A stretch of DNA of 64,000 nt, from NCBI GenBank assembly GCA_900542035.1, contig UQMJ01000006.1, positions 54,338 through 118,337 on the forward strand, in the 5' to 3' direction. The stretch comes from an uncultured Clostridium sp. GTDB lineage: Bacteria; Bacillota; Clostridia; Lachnospirales; Lachnospiraceae. The notes below the pieces were generated by a model, which saw only the letters and a program-made list of their open reading frames with translations, ran no database searches and had not been told where the DNA came from. How positions within the stretch are numbered: position 1 is the stretch's first letter; every line of letters starts with the position of its first letter. A program made the translations under genes and the position numbers. Below are positions 1-8,849 of the stretch, in pieces.

Positions 1-828
1 TTTCCTTGCCCCTGTATGGGCCACAATGGTATTGGTTCCAAAGGTATTGATGGCAGACTGAAGCGCCAGGGTTCCGAAAAATACCAGCGACATCATCAAA
101 GCCATGGAAAGACCAGAGGATAAAAGCTGCCGGATCCGGTTTTTGTCTGGTGCAAAATCTGCCAGATGGAACCGGAAAAAGGGATAGGTTTTCCACATAT
201 AGCAAAAGCTGAGTACCGCAGAAATGGTCTGGGACAGAACGGTTGCCCAGGCCGCGCCTCCTACTCCCATGTAAAACCGGAGAATAAACAGCAGATCCAG
301 GCCTACGTTAAGAAGGCTGGCCAGCACTAAAAAGGCGAGAGGCGCGCCAGTATCTCCTACTGCCCGAAGGATTCCGGCGCAGCCATTGTATGCCATTGCC
401 GCAGGAATTCCTGCCAGAATTACCGCAATATAAGCCCTGGCATCTGCCGCTAAAATATCTGGTACATTCAGCAGCTTAAAAATCCCAGACAATCCGGCGA
501 TACTTACCAGGGAAAGCAGGATGGAAAACAGGATTCCCAGGCCAAAGCTTAACGCTCCGAACCGGCGAACCTCGTTTTTTTCTCCAGCTCCGAACTTCTG
601 GGCAATCAAAATAGCAAAGCCGTTGGTCAAGCCGTTCATAAATCCAATCAGCAGAGTGCTGATGGACGTAGTAGCGCCTACGGCAGCCAGCGCTTCCGCT
701 CCCAGGGTACTTCCTACTATTCGGGCATCTGCCAGGCTGTAAAAAAGCTGAAACACATTGCCCAGAGCCACCGGAAGGGCAAATTTCACCATTCTTCCGG
801 CAGGATTCCCCTTTGTCAGATCCACCAT
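1..828 (-). CDS. MATE family multidrug/Na+ efflux transporter (C-terminus cut by window edge)
   Basis: This is an integral membrane antiporter of the MATE family, which exports cationic drugs or metabolites using a Na+ or H+ gradient. About 276 N-terminal residues are visible, roughly 60% of a normal 440-460 residue MATE protein; the rest lies beyond base 1. The N-terminus has the family look (MVDLTKGNP, then KFALPVALGNVFQLFYSLAD and an IVG segment), followed by repeated hydrophobic helices and the typical GILRAVGDT segment. I chose the ATG at 828 because it lies 2 bases after the stop of the oxidoreductase gene and opens the family's N-terminus; no strong ribosome site is visible, which suggests translational coupling. 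Substrate cannot be predicted. Confidence 0.85.
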   Translation of the reverse strand, partial: MVDLTKGNPAGRMVKFALPVALGNVFQLFYSLADARIVGSTLGAEALAAVGATTSISTLLIGFMNGLTNGFAILIAQKFGAGEKNEVRRFGALSFGLGILFSILLSLVSIAGLSGIFKLLNVPDILAADARAYIAVILAGIPAAMAYNGCAGILRAVGDTGAPLAFLVLASLLNVGLDLLFILRFYMGVGGAAWATVLSQTISAVLSFCYMWKTYPFFRFHLADFAPDKNRIRQLLSSGLSMALMMSLVFFGTLALQSAINTFGTNTIVAHTGARK

Positions 829-830
829 GG

Positions 831-1832
831 TTAATAACCCCACATCTGGGTCTGGGACTGGATGGTCTCATATGGATGAAGCAGGGCTTTTTCCATGCAC
901 AGGGAAAAATATGCATCCTGCAGGGCTTCTGCCATGGGATAGCATTCGGTACCGGCATCCACATACTGTTTCATTCCCTCCAGCATCTTTACAATCGCTG
1001 TTTCGTCTTCGGAAAATCCCAGGTCTGCATATGGGTTTTCCCATGAAATCGTCTCTTCATGAAAGATTCCGTCTGAATCCACATAAGTCAGATGGTTTCC
1101 GGAAAGTTCTCCTCGGTCTCCCTGAATCCGGATTTCAATGCCGCGAATACGGGAATGGTACTGAATCTTGTCAAAATCATAAAAACCCATTTTTCCGCTG
1201 TCAAATTCCATGTCCATCCGGATCCGGTAGCTGTCTTTTACCTGGCCGTTTTCCACCACACCGTTTCGCCCTGCAGTTTCCAATACTGGGAACGTAAACC
1301 GCTTTCCAGTAAAAAAGGCATTTTCAAAGCCAACTCCTAAAATACGGCGGATGAGACTGACAGCATGGTAATCATGGGCAGCCGATAAATCTACGGCCTG
1401 CGGATCTCCCAGAACGCCGCTTTTTACTACCTCCAGGATCTTCTCATATCTGGGATAGAGATGGTATTGTTCCGCCACCTGGAATCTGGTTCCGTAGCAG
1501 TGGAATCTCCATGCGTCTTCTAAGTCTTCCATTTTGAGTCCGGCAGGCGTTTCACATAAAACCGGCCATCCCTTATCCAGCCAGTTTCTGGATACTTTAA
1601 AAACAGACGGCTTATCTACTGCCACTACAATAAAATCCGGCTTTAAGCTGCGGCATTCCGCTTCGGAAGTCGTCGTATAAACTCCAAGCTTTTCCTCCAT
1701 CTGTTTTGCCTTTGCTTCTGTCCGGCAAAGCATGGCGGCAGCTTCAAACTTATCCGGCATGGCCTTTGCAATTCTCACATAAAACTCCGAACGCCATCCG
1801 GATCCAACAATTACATATCTTATTTTATCCAT
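831..1832 (-). CDS. Gfo/Idh/MocA family NAD(P)-dependent oxidoreductase
   Basis: A 333-residue protein with an N-terminal Rossmann fold (IRYVIVGSGWRS, residues 4-14) and a C-terminal alpha/beta substrate domain, the normal family size. Members oxidise or reduce sugars, inositols and related polyols. The motif that is normally EKP, whose lysine sits at the active site, reads ETP here (E94-T95-P96, in CETPAGL), so the usual lysine is missing. A histidine-containing stretch (SAAHDYHAVSLI) is present further on. The gene starts 1 base after the recG stop and ends 2 bases before the MATE start, so it is probably co-transcribed with both. Family certain, substrate unknown; a non-canonical or non-redox activity is possible. 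Confidence 0.85.
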   Translation of the reverse strand: MDKIRYVIVGSGWRSEFYVRIAKAMPDKFEAAAMLCRTEAKAKQMEEKLGVYTTTSEAECRSLKPDFIVVAVDKPSVFKVSRNWLDKGWPVLCETPAGLKMEDLEDAWRFHCYGTRFQVAEQYHLYPRYEKILEVVKSGVLGDPQAVDLSAAHDYHAVSLIRRILGVGFENAFFTGKRFTFPVLETAGRNGVVENGQVKDSYRIRMDMEFDSGKMGFYDFDKIQYHSRIRGIEIRIQGDRGELSGNHLTYVDSDGIFHEETISWENPYADLGFSEDETAIVKMLEGMKQYVDAGTECYPMAEALQDAYFSLCMEKALLHPYETIQSQTQMWGY

Positions 1833-1833
1833 T

Positions 1834-3888
1834 TTATAAATTCAACCTTTCATAGCTGTGCTCCAGATATTTCTGCAGCCGTTTGTTTAATTCCTGGTGT
1901 TCATCCTGTTCCAGCCTTGGATCTGCGGCCAGCAGGTCATCTACCTCTTCGGACACGGTTTTTAACAGATTGGCATCTGTAAAAATATCGGCAAGACGAA
2001 ACTCCAGCTCGCCGCTCTGACGCATTCCAAAAATATCTCCTGGACCGCGAAGCTTTAAGTCTTCTGACGCAATATAAAAACCGTCATTGGACTTATTTAA
2101 AATATCCAGCCGCTCCATACTGCCTTCTTCTTCCGAACAGTTTACCATAATGCAGTAGGACTGGCTGCTTCCTCTTCCGACCCGCCCCCGAAGCTGGTGA
2201 AGCTGGGCAAGGCCAAACCGTTCGGCATTTTCAATCATCATAACCGTAGCATTGGGGACGTTGACTCCTACCTCTACAACCGTAGTCGAAACCAATACCT
2301 GAATCTCGCCTGCTGCAAAGGATTCCATCCGCTCATTTTTCTCTTTTGCCTTCATTTTTCCATGAAGATATTCGACCCTGACAGATTCTGGGAGTTCGTT
2401 TCGTAAAATCTTGGTGTAATCCAGGACGTTTTCTGCGTCAATCATCTCGCTTTCTTCCACCATCGGGCAGATCACATAGGCCTGGTGTCCCATGGCGCAC
2501 TGTCTGGCAATAAAATCATAGGCTTTTGGCCGGTAACTTTTTCCTACCACACAGTTTTTAATGGGAAGACGTTCTGACGGAAGTTCATCAATTACGGAAA
2601 TATCCAGATCTCCGTACAGGATAATGGCCAGGGTTCTGGGAATCGGCGTGGCGCTCATAACCATAATATGCGGCGTCTTTCCTTTGCTTCCAAAAGCCTC
2701 TCTCTGGCCGACTCCAAACCGGTGCTGTTCATCGGTAATGACCAGAGCCAGGTTATCATAAATTACCTTTTCCTGAATTAAGGCGTGGGTTCCAATGATA
2801 ATATCTGCCTCATGGTTTCTGATTTTTTCATAAGCCAGCCGCTTTTCCTTTGCTGTCATGGAACCTGTAACCAGAACCGGCGTTTTCTTGATATGGTACT
2901 GTTCAAACATCTGGCAGATTCCCTCATAATGCTGTTTTGCCAGCACTTCTGTGGGCGCCATTAGCGCCCCCTGGAATCCATTACAGGCTGTGTGAAGCAG
3001 GGCCAGTACGGCCAGAATGGTCTTGCCGGATCCAACGTCTCCCTGGATCAGCCGGTTCATGACCGTTCCACTGGACAAATCCGCTTCGATTTCCTGAAGC
3101 GCTTTTTCCTGGGCACCCGTCAAGGAATAGGGAAGCGCCGCCTTTAACTGCCGGACTTCTTCGGCCGGTCTGATGGGGTATGGGCTTGGCTGGTCAAAAC
3201 GAGACTCCCTGAGTCTGCGGACCGTAAGGATAAACATAAAAAATTCATCGAAAACCAGCCGTTTTCTGGCAAATAATAACTCGGTCTCATCCGATGGAAA
3301 ATGGATGTGTTCTACAGCAAAATTATATTCTGCCAACTGGTATTTTTTGCGGATGTCTGCTGGCAGAAATTCCTTTTCCATCTGACGGAGCGTTAGCGCC
3401 TGGCTAACTGCTTTGACAATGGCTTTGTTGCCCAGTCCCCTGGTCTGGCTGTAGATCGGCTGCATGGAATTTACCTTTGCCCCATAGTCTTCTGGTAAAA
3501 ACAGTTCCGGCTGCTCCATAATCAGCCTCCCACGCTTTCTGACCACTTTTCCACGAAATATCCAGTGGCTTCCTGCCTTTAAATTGGCCCGCATATAAGG
3601 CATATTATACCAGCAAATCTGGATCGTTCCTGTCAGATCCTTAAGGGTAACGGAAACCATCTGCAGACGATTTAACCGGATAAGATCTGCCGTTTTGGTA
3701 AGAACCCCGTCGACGGCCCCAATTTCTCCCTCTTTCAGCTGGCCGATGGGAAGGGGCTCCTTATAGGCGTCATAGGCTCTGGGGTAATAGGAAAGCAGCT
3801 CTTCCGAGGTCTCTATTCCCAGTTTACGGAACAGCTTTCCGGTTTTTTCTCCAATCCCCTTTAGAGATTCAATCGGCGTGGCGTCCAT
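1834..3888 (-). CDS. recG: ATP-dependent DNA helicase RecG
   Basis: RecG is the cytoplasmic superfamily 2 helicase that reverses stalled replication forks and branch-migrates Holliday junctions. The 684-residue length is typical. Order of domains: N-terminal wedge/OB domain (about 1-200, including SYYPRAYDAY and LKDLTGTIQICWYN), helicase domain with Walker A GDVGSGKT near residue 290 and Walker B DEQH near residue 390, then the second RecA domain (VSTTVVEVGVNVPNA; QLRGRVGRG) and the RecG C-terminal region (GPGDIFGMRQSG). The N-terminus contains the ESLKGIGEKT helix-hairpin-like stretch normal for RecG. It follows the DAK2 gene but a strong hairpin lies between them, so expression may depend on partial read-through or its own promoter. 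Confidence 0.97.
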   Translation of the reverse strand: MDATPIESLKGIGEKTGKLFRKLGIETSEELLSYYPRAYDAYKEPLPIGQLKEGEIGAVDGVLTKTADLIRLNRLQMVSVTLKDLTGTIQICWYNMPYMRANLKAGSHWIFRGKVVRKRGRLIMEQPELFLPEDYGAKVNSMQPIYSQTRGLGNKAIVKAVSQALTLRQMEKEFLPADIRKKYQLAEYNFAVEHIHFPSDETELLFARKRLVFDEFFMFILTVRRLRESRFDQPSPYPIRPAEEVRQLKAALPYSLTGAQEKALQEIEADLSSGTVMNRLIQGDVGSGKTILAVLALLHTACNGFQGALMAPTEVLAKQHYEGICQMFEQYHIKKTPVLVTGSMTAKEKRLAYEKIRNHEADIIIGTHALIQEKVIYDNLALVITDEQHRFGVGQREAFGSKGKTPHIMVMSATPIPRTLAIILYGDLDISVIDELPSERLPIKNCVVGKSYRPKAYDFIARQCAMGHQAYVICPMVEESEMIDAENVLDYTKILRNELPESVRVEYLHGKMKAKEKNERMESFAAGEIQVLVSTTVVEVGVNVPNATVMMIENAERFGLAQLHQLRGRVGRGSSQSYCIMVNCSEEEGSMERLDILNKSNDGFYIASEDLKLRGPGDIFGMRQSGELEFRLADIFTDANLLKTVSEEVDDLLAADPRLEQDEHQELNKRLQKYLEHSYERLNL

Positions 3889-3924
3889 TGTTTCTGTCTC
3901 CTATCATAAGCTTGTGGATAGATT

Positions 3925-3970
3925 AAAAAAGGGCGCCGCAAATTCCTGTCATTTACGGCATCCCCTTTTA
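3925..3970 (-). terminator. Rho-independent terminator after the DAK2 gene
   Basis: Read on the minus strand just past the DAK2 stop, an arm AAAGGGG..GCCGTAAAT pairs with ATTTGCGGC..CCCTTT around a 7-base loop and runs into six T. It separates the asp23/DAK2 unit from recG. Confidence 0.8.
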
Positions 3971-3976
3971 TGTTGC

Positions 3977-5659
3977 CTATTCTACTGAAATTAAGTAATA
4001 GTAAATGGGCTGTCCGCCTGGCTGAAGTTCGATTTCATATCCAGGGAATCTGTCCTGTGCCTGTCTAAGCAGCTGGGAGGCATCTTTTTCTGTCACATCG
4101 CTTCCATAGTAGATGGTAATCAGCTCAGATTCTTCATCCAGCATTGCCTGCAGCATATCCAGAGTCGTTGCATCAATGGATTTTCCCACTGCCAGCATTC
4201 CCTTGTCGCCAATGCCCATAATATCGCCTTCTGTAATGTCCATTCCGTCAATACAGGTAGTGCGGACTGCATAAGTAACCTGGCCGGTCTTTACCCGCTG
4301 CATTTCCTGGGTCATAACGTCCAGATTTTCTTCCGGAGATAAATCCGGCATAAAGTTAATCAATGCCGTAATGCCCTGAGGAACCGTTTTGCTTGGAACG
4401 ACAATGATCTGCTTATCTTCGGTCAGATGCTTTGCCTGCTCGGCTGCCAGGATAATGTTTTTATTATTCGGAAGAATGAAAATCGTATCTGCATGGACCT
4501 TATCGATGGCGTTTAACATATCCTCGGTACTGGGGTTCATGGTCTGGCCGCCCTCAATCAGGTAATCTGCGCCAATTCCTTTAAAAATCTCTCCCAGGCC
4601 GTCTCCGATGGAAACAGCGATAAATCCGTATGGCTTTCTGGGCTCGTCTGCTTTTTTCGCTTCTTCTGCGGCCTTCTGCTCAGCGGCAGCTTTCTCTGCA
4701 TTCTGAATTAGACGCTCTTCATGCTCTTCCCGCATATTGTCTACTTTCATTCTGGACAGAGAACCGTAGGTCAGAGCCTTTTCAAATGCCAGACCTGGAT
4801 GGTTGGTATGGACGTGAACCTTTACCACGTCTTCATCTGCAACCACAACGATGGAATCGCCGATGGATTCCAGATAGCCTTTAAAGGACTGCTCTTCGTC
4901 TTCGGTAAATTCTTTGGCCGCATTGATAATAAACTCGGTACAATACCCGTATTTAATATCAAACTCTTCTGTCGAAGCTGCTCCAGCAACCGGTTTGGCA
5001 GCAGTCTGCGTTCCGGTTTTTACTCCTTCTACGCTTAAATCCAGTTCTTTTCCAAGAAGGCCGTCAAAAGCACCCTTCATAACCTGCATCAAACCCTGGC
5101 CGCCGGAATCTACAACTCCTGCCTGCTTTAATACCGGCAGCATCTCCGGCGTCTGGCTTAATACATAATCGCCGTACTCAATAACCTGGGAAACTAATTC
5201 GACTACGTCTTCCGTCTGGCTTACTAATTCTGCCGCCTTGTCAGACATTCCCTTGGCTACCGTCAGAATCGTACCTTCTTTTGGTTTCATAACGGCTTTG
5301 TAAGCCGTCTCGGTTGCCCGAACAAAGGCGTTTGCCAGAATGGTAGTAGTAATCACGTCCGCTTTTTTTATTTCTTTGGTAAATCCGCGGAACAGCTGGG
5401 ATAAAATGACGCCAGAGTTGCCTCGTGCGCCTCTTAGTGAGCCGGAAGAAATGGCCTTTGCCAGATTTTCCATAGTCGGCTCTTCAATGGCTGCCACTTC
5501 TCTGGCTGCGGCCATAATGGTCATGGTCATATTGGTACCCGTATCCCCGTCTGGTACAGGGAATACGTTTAATTCGTTAATCCATTCTTTTTTTGCTTCT
5601 AAGTTTTTTGCTCCTGCTAAGAATGCCTGCTTTAACAGCTTAGCGTCTACTGTATTCAT
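3977..5659 (-). CDS. fakA: DAK2 domain fatty acid kinase, FakA-like (YloV)
   Basis: FakA-type proteins phosphorylate fatty acids held by a FakB/DegV partner so that exogenous fatty acids can enter phospholipid synthesis. About 560 residues, normal length. The N-terminal DAK2/DhaL nucleotide domain shows the Mg-ATP signature NVFPVPDGDTGTNM near residue 30-45 and SSGSLRGARGNSGV near residue 95; a middle domain and a C-terminal DegV-like fold follow (ISIGDGLGEIFKGIG; GYEIELQPGGQPIYYYLIS). An Asp23 gene lies directly upstream, the usual Firmicute pairing. Start: an ATG at 5659 gives the family N-terminus (NTVDAKLLKQAFLAGAKN); a GTG two codons upstream sits closer to a good AGGAGG and is a real alternative. 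Kinase role is from family knowledge; no fakB is in the window. Confidence 0.88.
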   Translation of the reverse strand: MNTVDAKLLKQAFLAGAKNLEAKKEWINELNVFPVPDGDTGTNMTMTIMAAAREVAAIEEPTMENLAKAISSGSLRGARGNSGVILSQLFRGFTKEIKKADVITTTILANAFVRATETAYKAVMKPKEGTILTVAKGMSDKAAELVSQTEDVVELVSQVIEYGDYVLSQTPEMLPVLKQAGVVDSGGQGLMQVMKGAFDGLLGKELDLSVEGVKTGTQTAAKPVAGAASTEEFDIKYGYCTEFIINAAKEFTEDEEQSFKGYLESIGDSIVVVADEDVVKVHVHTNHPGLAFEKALTYGSLSRMKVDNMREEHEERLIQNAEKAAAEQKAAEEAKKADEPRKPYGFIAVSIGDGLGEIFKGIGADYLIEGGQTMNPSTEDMLNAIDKVHADTIFILPNNKNIILAAEQAKHLTEDKQIIVVPSKTVPQGITALINFMPDLSPEENLDVMTQEMQRVKTGQVTYAVRTTCIDGMDITEGDIMGIGDKGMLAVGKSIDATTLDMLQAMLDEESELITIYYGSDVTEKDASQLLRQAQDRFPGYEIELQPGGQPIYYYLISVE

Positions 5660-5679
5660 ACCCACGAGTTCCTTTCCTC

Positions 5680-6036
5680 CTAATCAATCACTCTTACACC
5701 TTCTACGTAGATGTTAATCTTATCTACGCTCATACCGGTGAATTCTTCTACCTTATATTTGACATTTTCAATCAGGTTGTCAGAAACTGCGGAAATGCTA
5801 ACTCCATAGGCAACGATAACATGGAAGTCGATGGAAATATGATTGTCCTGAATCTCTACATTGATTCCATGGGTCAGACTCTCTCTCTTGAGAAGTTTTA
5901 CCAGACCGTCTTTCACACTGACAGCAGCCATACCTACAATGCCAAAGCACTCTACTGCTGTCGTTCCTGCATATAACGCAATAACATCAGGGTTAATCTG
6001 GATTTCGCCCAGTTTATTATTGATTCGTCCTTTCAT
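5680..6036 (-). CDS. Asp23/Gls24 family envelope stress response protein (YloU-like)
   Basis: A 118-residue single-domain Asp23 (DUF322) protein. It has the typical open (NKLGEIQINPDVIALYAGTTAVECFGIVGMA) and the later NHISIDFHVIVAYGVSI and VEEFTGMSVDKINIYVEGVRV stretches. Members are small cytoplasmic proteins, some attached to the membrane, induced by envelope or alkaline stress; the copy paired with the DAK2 kinase is conserved across Firmicutes but its exact job is unsettled. It is 20 bases upstream of the kinase start. A possible minus-strand -10 (TATACT, revcomp of 6068-6073) lies upstream, with a poor -35. Confidence 0.92.
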   Translation of the reverse strand: MKGRINNKLGEIQINPDVIALYAGTTAVECFGIVGMAAVSVKDGLVKLLKRESLTHGINVEIQDNHISIDFHVIVAYGVSISAVSDNLIENVKYKVEEFTGMSVDKINIYVEGVRVID

Positions 6037-6114
6037 AGACTTGCCTCCAATTCTCTTGATATTGTTCAGTATACACTATTTTCTGGAAAAAAGAAATAAA
6101 TTTTTAAAATTCGC

Positions 6115-6143
6115 TTGCAAAATTTTATACTTTCTGGTATCAT
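6115..6143 (+). promoter_or_regulatory. Sigma-A-type promoter for rpmB
   Basis: TTGCAA at 6115-6120 and TATCAT at 6138-6143 are separated by 17 bases, about 70 bases upstream of the rpmB start. This is a good vegetative promoter by eye; no experimental support. Confidence 0.7.
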
Positions 6144-6213
6144 ACAGATGTTGTGGATTTATGTAAGTTTATTTGTACAGTAAATCCAAGTAGCTTTTAA
6201 GGAGGTGCAAATC

Positions 6214-6399
6214 ATGGCAAAATGTGCAATTTGCGAGAAAGCTGCTCACTTTGGTAACGCAGTGAGCCATTCCCATAGACGTTCTAACAAAATGTGGAAA
6301 GCTAACGTAAAATCTGTTAAGGTAAAAGTTAACGGCGGTGCTCAGAAGATGTACGTATGTACTTCCTGCTTACGCTCCGGATTAGTTGAAAGAGCTTAA
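6214..6399 (+). CDS. rpmB: 50S ribosomal protein L28
   Basis: A 61-residue ribosomal protein of the large subunit. It carries the L28 signature (HFGNAVSHSHRRSNKMWKAN) and two CxxC pairs, CAIC at residues 4-7 and CTSC near the C-terminus, so it is the zinc-binding C+ form of L28. Start: the ATG at 6214 lies 8 bases after GGAGGT (6200-6206 area); an in-frame ATG three codons upstream falls inside that ribosome site and is not used. The gene is alone, divergent from the asp23 unit, and ends in a strong terminator. Confidence 0.98.
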   Translation: MAKCAICEKAAHFGNAVSHSHRRSNKMWKANVKSVKVKVNGGAQKMYVCTSCLRSGLVERA

Positions 6400-6411
6400 T
6401 AAGATTTTAAT

Positions 6412-6439
6412 CCCCTGGTCATATGACCAGGGGTTTTTT
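6412..6439 (+). terminator. Rho-independent terminator of rpmB
   Basis: CCCCTGGTC (6412-6420) and GACCAGGGG (6425-6433) form a perfect 9-bp stem with an ATAT loop, followed by six T. The convergent GH29 gene ends 5 bases further on, so the hairpin may serve both strands, though the minus-strand T run is poor. Confidence 0.93.
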
Positions 6440-6443
6440 CAGT

Positions 6444-7799
6444 TTAATAGCACTCTGTATTCAGAATATGGGGCTCTCTTCTGCTCTTTCTAATCTCAAC
6501 CACCAGACGTTTCAACTTTTTCTCCGGCAGCAGAATATGCTTTTTGTAGCCAATCACCGTTCCGGTATAAAGAACTTCTTTTGTTTCCCCGTCCAAAATC
6601 CGGAAGGCTTCTACCCGCTGGCTGTAACGGATGTCCTCCTGCAGCACCAGAAAAGACAAAGAAACCGGTTTCTCCCAGTCCAGCTTTATATAGAAGGTTC
6701 CATCCTTCGCAAAGCCGTGCTGAATCCTTGCATCCAAAGCCGCGTTATGCTTCTGCCTGTCCCGAATCAAATCTCCCAGCCCTTCTAAGGCTTTTACGTC
6801 CGCGTCATTTAAGCGTCCGTCCGGCATAGGAGGAACGTTTAGCAGCAAAAGGGCATTCCCTCCTACCGAACGATCGTAAATTTCTAATAGCTCCTGGGGA
6901 GAACGGACCATGGCATCTTCTTTTGGATGGTAAAACCAGCCTGGACGGATGGATACGTCTACTTCTGCCGGATACCAGATTAGCTTTTCTTCCCCTTCCA
7001 GGGCTTTCCGGCTTCCTAAATCCTGATCCGAAGACGCAATCTTTTTCTGCCGGAATTCCCTGGTATCGTCCTGCTGGCTGTTTTCCTGGATTTTCATGGG
7101 ATCAAACATTCTGGCGGAAACCACGCTCCACTCTTCTTTTCTGGTATCTGCGGCTTCATTTCCGCACCAGCGGATGTCCGGCCCTGTTACGCTGATGCAG
7201 GCTTCCGGCTGGAGGCGGCGGATGGTCTCATAATAGCGGTTCCAGTCATAACGCTGGACTTTCCCATTTTTTCCTTCTCCGCAGGCTCCGTCCAGCCAGA
7301 CGCAGAAAATCTCCCCATAATTGGTTAAAAGCTCGGTCAGCTGATTGACAAAATAATCGTCATAGGCCTCTCCCTGGCCGTAGCTGGGATGGTTTCGATC
7401 CCAGGGAGACAGATAAATTCCGAATTTCAGCCCCTCTTTCCGGCAGGCATCTGCTACTTCTGCCACCACATCTCCTGATCCATTTTTATACGGACTTGCG
7501 GCAACGGTATGGCCGGTATACCTGCTGGGCCAGAGGCAGAATCCGTCGTGATGCTTACAGGTCAGAATCGCACCTTTCATTCCAGCCGCTTTGATTGCCC
7601 GAACCCACTGTCCGGCGTCCAGATGGCTTGGAGAGAAAAGAGAGGGAGACTCCGTTCCGTCTCCCCACTCTTTTCCTGTGTAAGTGTTGATTGTATAATG
7701 GAAAAATCCATAAAATTCCAGCTGCTGATGGGCGAGCTGGCGCTTAGACGGCGTAATGGCCGTAAGCTGTTCTTCTCTTTGCACAGTGTTTTGTTCCAT
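6444..7799 (-). CDS. Alpha-L-fucosidase, glycoside hydrolase family 29
   Basis: GH29 enzymes release alpha-linked L-fucose by a retaining mechanism. The 451-residue protein has the family core: EFYGFFHYTINTYTGKEWGDG, then LTCKHHDGFCLWPS (substrate-binding His pair) near residue 80, GIYLSPWDRNHPSYG near residue 128, and VWLDGA, whose Asp is the expected nucleophile, near residue 167. A C-terminal beta-sandwich follows. There is no signal peptide, so it should act inside the cell on imported oligosaccharides. It is the last gene of the operon that starts with the YesN/YesM regulators and contains an ABC importer, MFS carrier and PHP protein. Family is secure; the exact linkage cleaved is not. 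Confidence 0.88.
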   Translation of the reverse strand: MEQNTVQREEQLTAITPSKRQLAHQQLEFYGFFHYTINTYTGKEWGDGTESPSLFSPSHLDAGQWVRAIKAAGMKGAILTCKHHDGFCLWPSRYTGHTVAASPYKNGSGDVVAEVADACRKEGLKFGIYLSPWDRNHPSYGQGEAYDDYFVNQLTELLTNYGEIFCVWLDGACGEGKNGKVQRYDWNRYYETIRRLQPEACISVTGPDIRWCGNEAADTRKEEWSVVSARMFDPMKIQENSQQDDTREFRQKKIASSDQDLGSRKALEGEEKLIWYPAEVDVSIRPGWFYHPKEDAMVRSPQELLEIYDRSVGGNALLLLNVPPMPDGRLNDADVKALEGLGDLIRDRQKHNAALDARIQHGFAKDGTFYIKLDWEKPVSLSFLVLQEDIRYSQRVEAFRILDGETKEVLYTGTVIGYKKHILLPEKKLKRLVVEIRKSRREPHILNTECY

Positions 7800-7820
7800 C
7801 GTAATATTCCTTTATCAATT

Positions 7821-8828
7821 TTACCAGCGTGTCATATCGTATGGACGAAGAAATGGAACGGTTCCGTTCATTTCGTATGCGTTGGAATTGGCGTGAAGCC
7901 CTCTGCTGTCCTGGCAGTTTACCCGTATGTAGCCTTCTTTGCCGGTAAGCTCAAAGCAGGCTTCTGTAATGGTCTCGCCTGGATTGGCAGCCGTCCGGTA
8001 ACAGTTTCTTCCTTCTGTTGCAATATAAATTTTTTCTACCGGACTGGTCTTAATAACCAACTTTCCATCTTCCACGTACAGTTCTTTGATTTCCGGCCCC
8101 ATGGAGCTGTAAAATTCCCCCTTCAGCAGGGAAGATACAATTGCCTCATAGCTCAGTTCTTTTGCATGAATCATGGTAAAACCGCCAAAGGAATCGCAGA
8201 ACGGGTGGCCAAACGGGAATGAATTGTGGTTATCGTCTGTCGCCACGCAGAACAGGCGATTGCCCAGACGGAGCATTTCATCATAGCTTTGCGGATGATA
8301 GCCGTATAAACCGTCATGCTCGCAGCCGTGATTATAAATTTCCATGCCCCAAAATCCCCGCAAGTTTTTGTAATCGTCATAATTCTGCAAAGACCAGTAA
8401 GGATGGTTATAGCAGGCAAAGAACCCATAGCCTTTCATTTTATCAATATACTCATTAATATAATCCGTGTCGTTGTAACGTCTCTCCGGAAGCAGTCCTG
8501 CCATTTTTTCTTCCTGGAAGGACTCCGGATGGCTGTCATAGAGATTGATGTGATAGGTCTTTACCCTGGAAAAATCTCCCGAGGCTTTATAATGCTCGTT
8601 CATATCTACTTCCATAGCTGCCAATGCCAGGAACCTGTCATCGGTCAGCTCTTTGTGCCACTGATAATTGCGGTGATCCGTATAGGCCACGACAGAATAT
8701 CCCTGTTCCTGGTATGCTTTTTTTACTTCTTCCGGCGTAAGGCGTCCGTCAGAAAACGTGGTGTGACAGTGAAGATTGGCTTTGTAATAAGTTCCTTCTT
8801 TTGGCAGCAGATAAATTCGTTCAGACAT
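7821..8828 (-). CDS. PHP-domain metal-dependent phosphoesterase-like protein
   Basis: A 335-residue protein whose first 250 residues form a PHP domain: NLHCHTTFSDG (H20, H22, D27), YTDHRN (D51, H52), AAMEVDMN (E73), then CYNHPYW and CVATDDNHN supply later metal ligands. PHP enzymes bind two or three metals and hydrolyse phosphoesters; related stand-alone proteins act on small phosphorylated molecules. The last 80 residues look like a short beta domain. It lies 21 bases after the MFS gene stop and 21 bases before the fucosidase start, inside the sugar operon, which suggests a sugar-phosphate or other catabolic substrate, but this is inference. Confidence 0.75.
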   Translation of the reverse strand: MSERIYLLPKEGTYYKANLHCHTTFSDGRLTPEEVKKAYQEQGYSVVAYTDHRNYQWHKELTDDRFLALAAMEVDMNEHYKASGDFSRVKTYHINLYDSHPESFQEEKMAGLLPERRYNDTDYINEYIDKMKGYGFFACYNHPYWSLQNYDDYKNLRGFWGMEIYNHGCEHDGLYGYHPQSYDEMLRLGNRLFCVATDDNHNSFPFGHPFCDSFGGFTMIHAKELSYEAIVSSLLKGEFYSSMGPEIKELYVEDGKLVIKTSPVEKIYIATEGRNCYRTAANPGETITEACFELTGKEGYIRVNCQDSRGLHANSNAYEMNGTVPFLRPYDMTRW

Positions 8829-8849
8829 AAGTATCTCTCCTTTGATAAA

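Noticed and set aside
831..1832. Several plus-strand and alternate-frame open readings over the oxidoreductase and MATE genes (for example 758-1297)
   Set aside because: They are shadows of genes with clear family similarity and have no coding look of their own.
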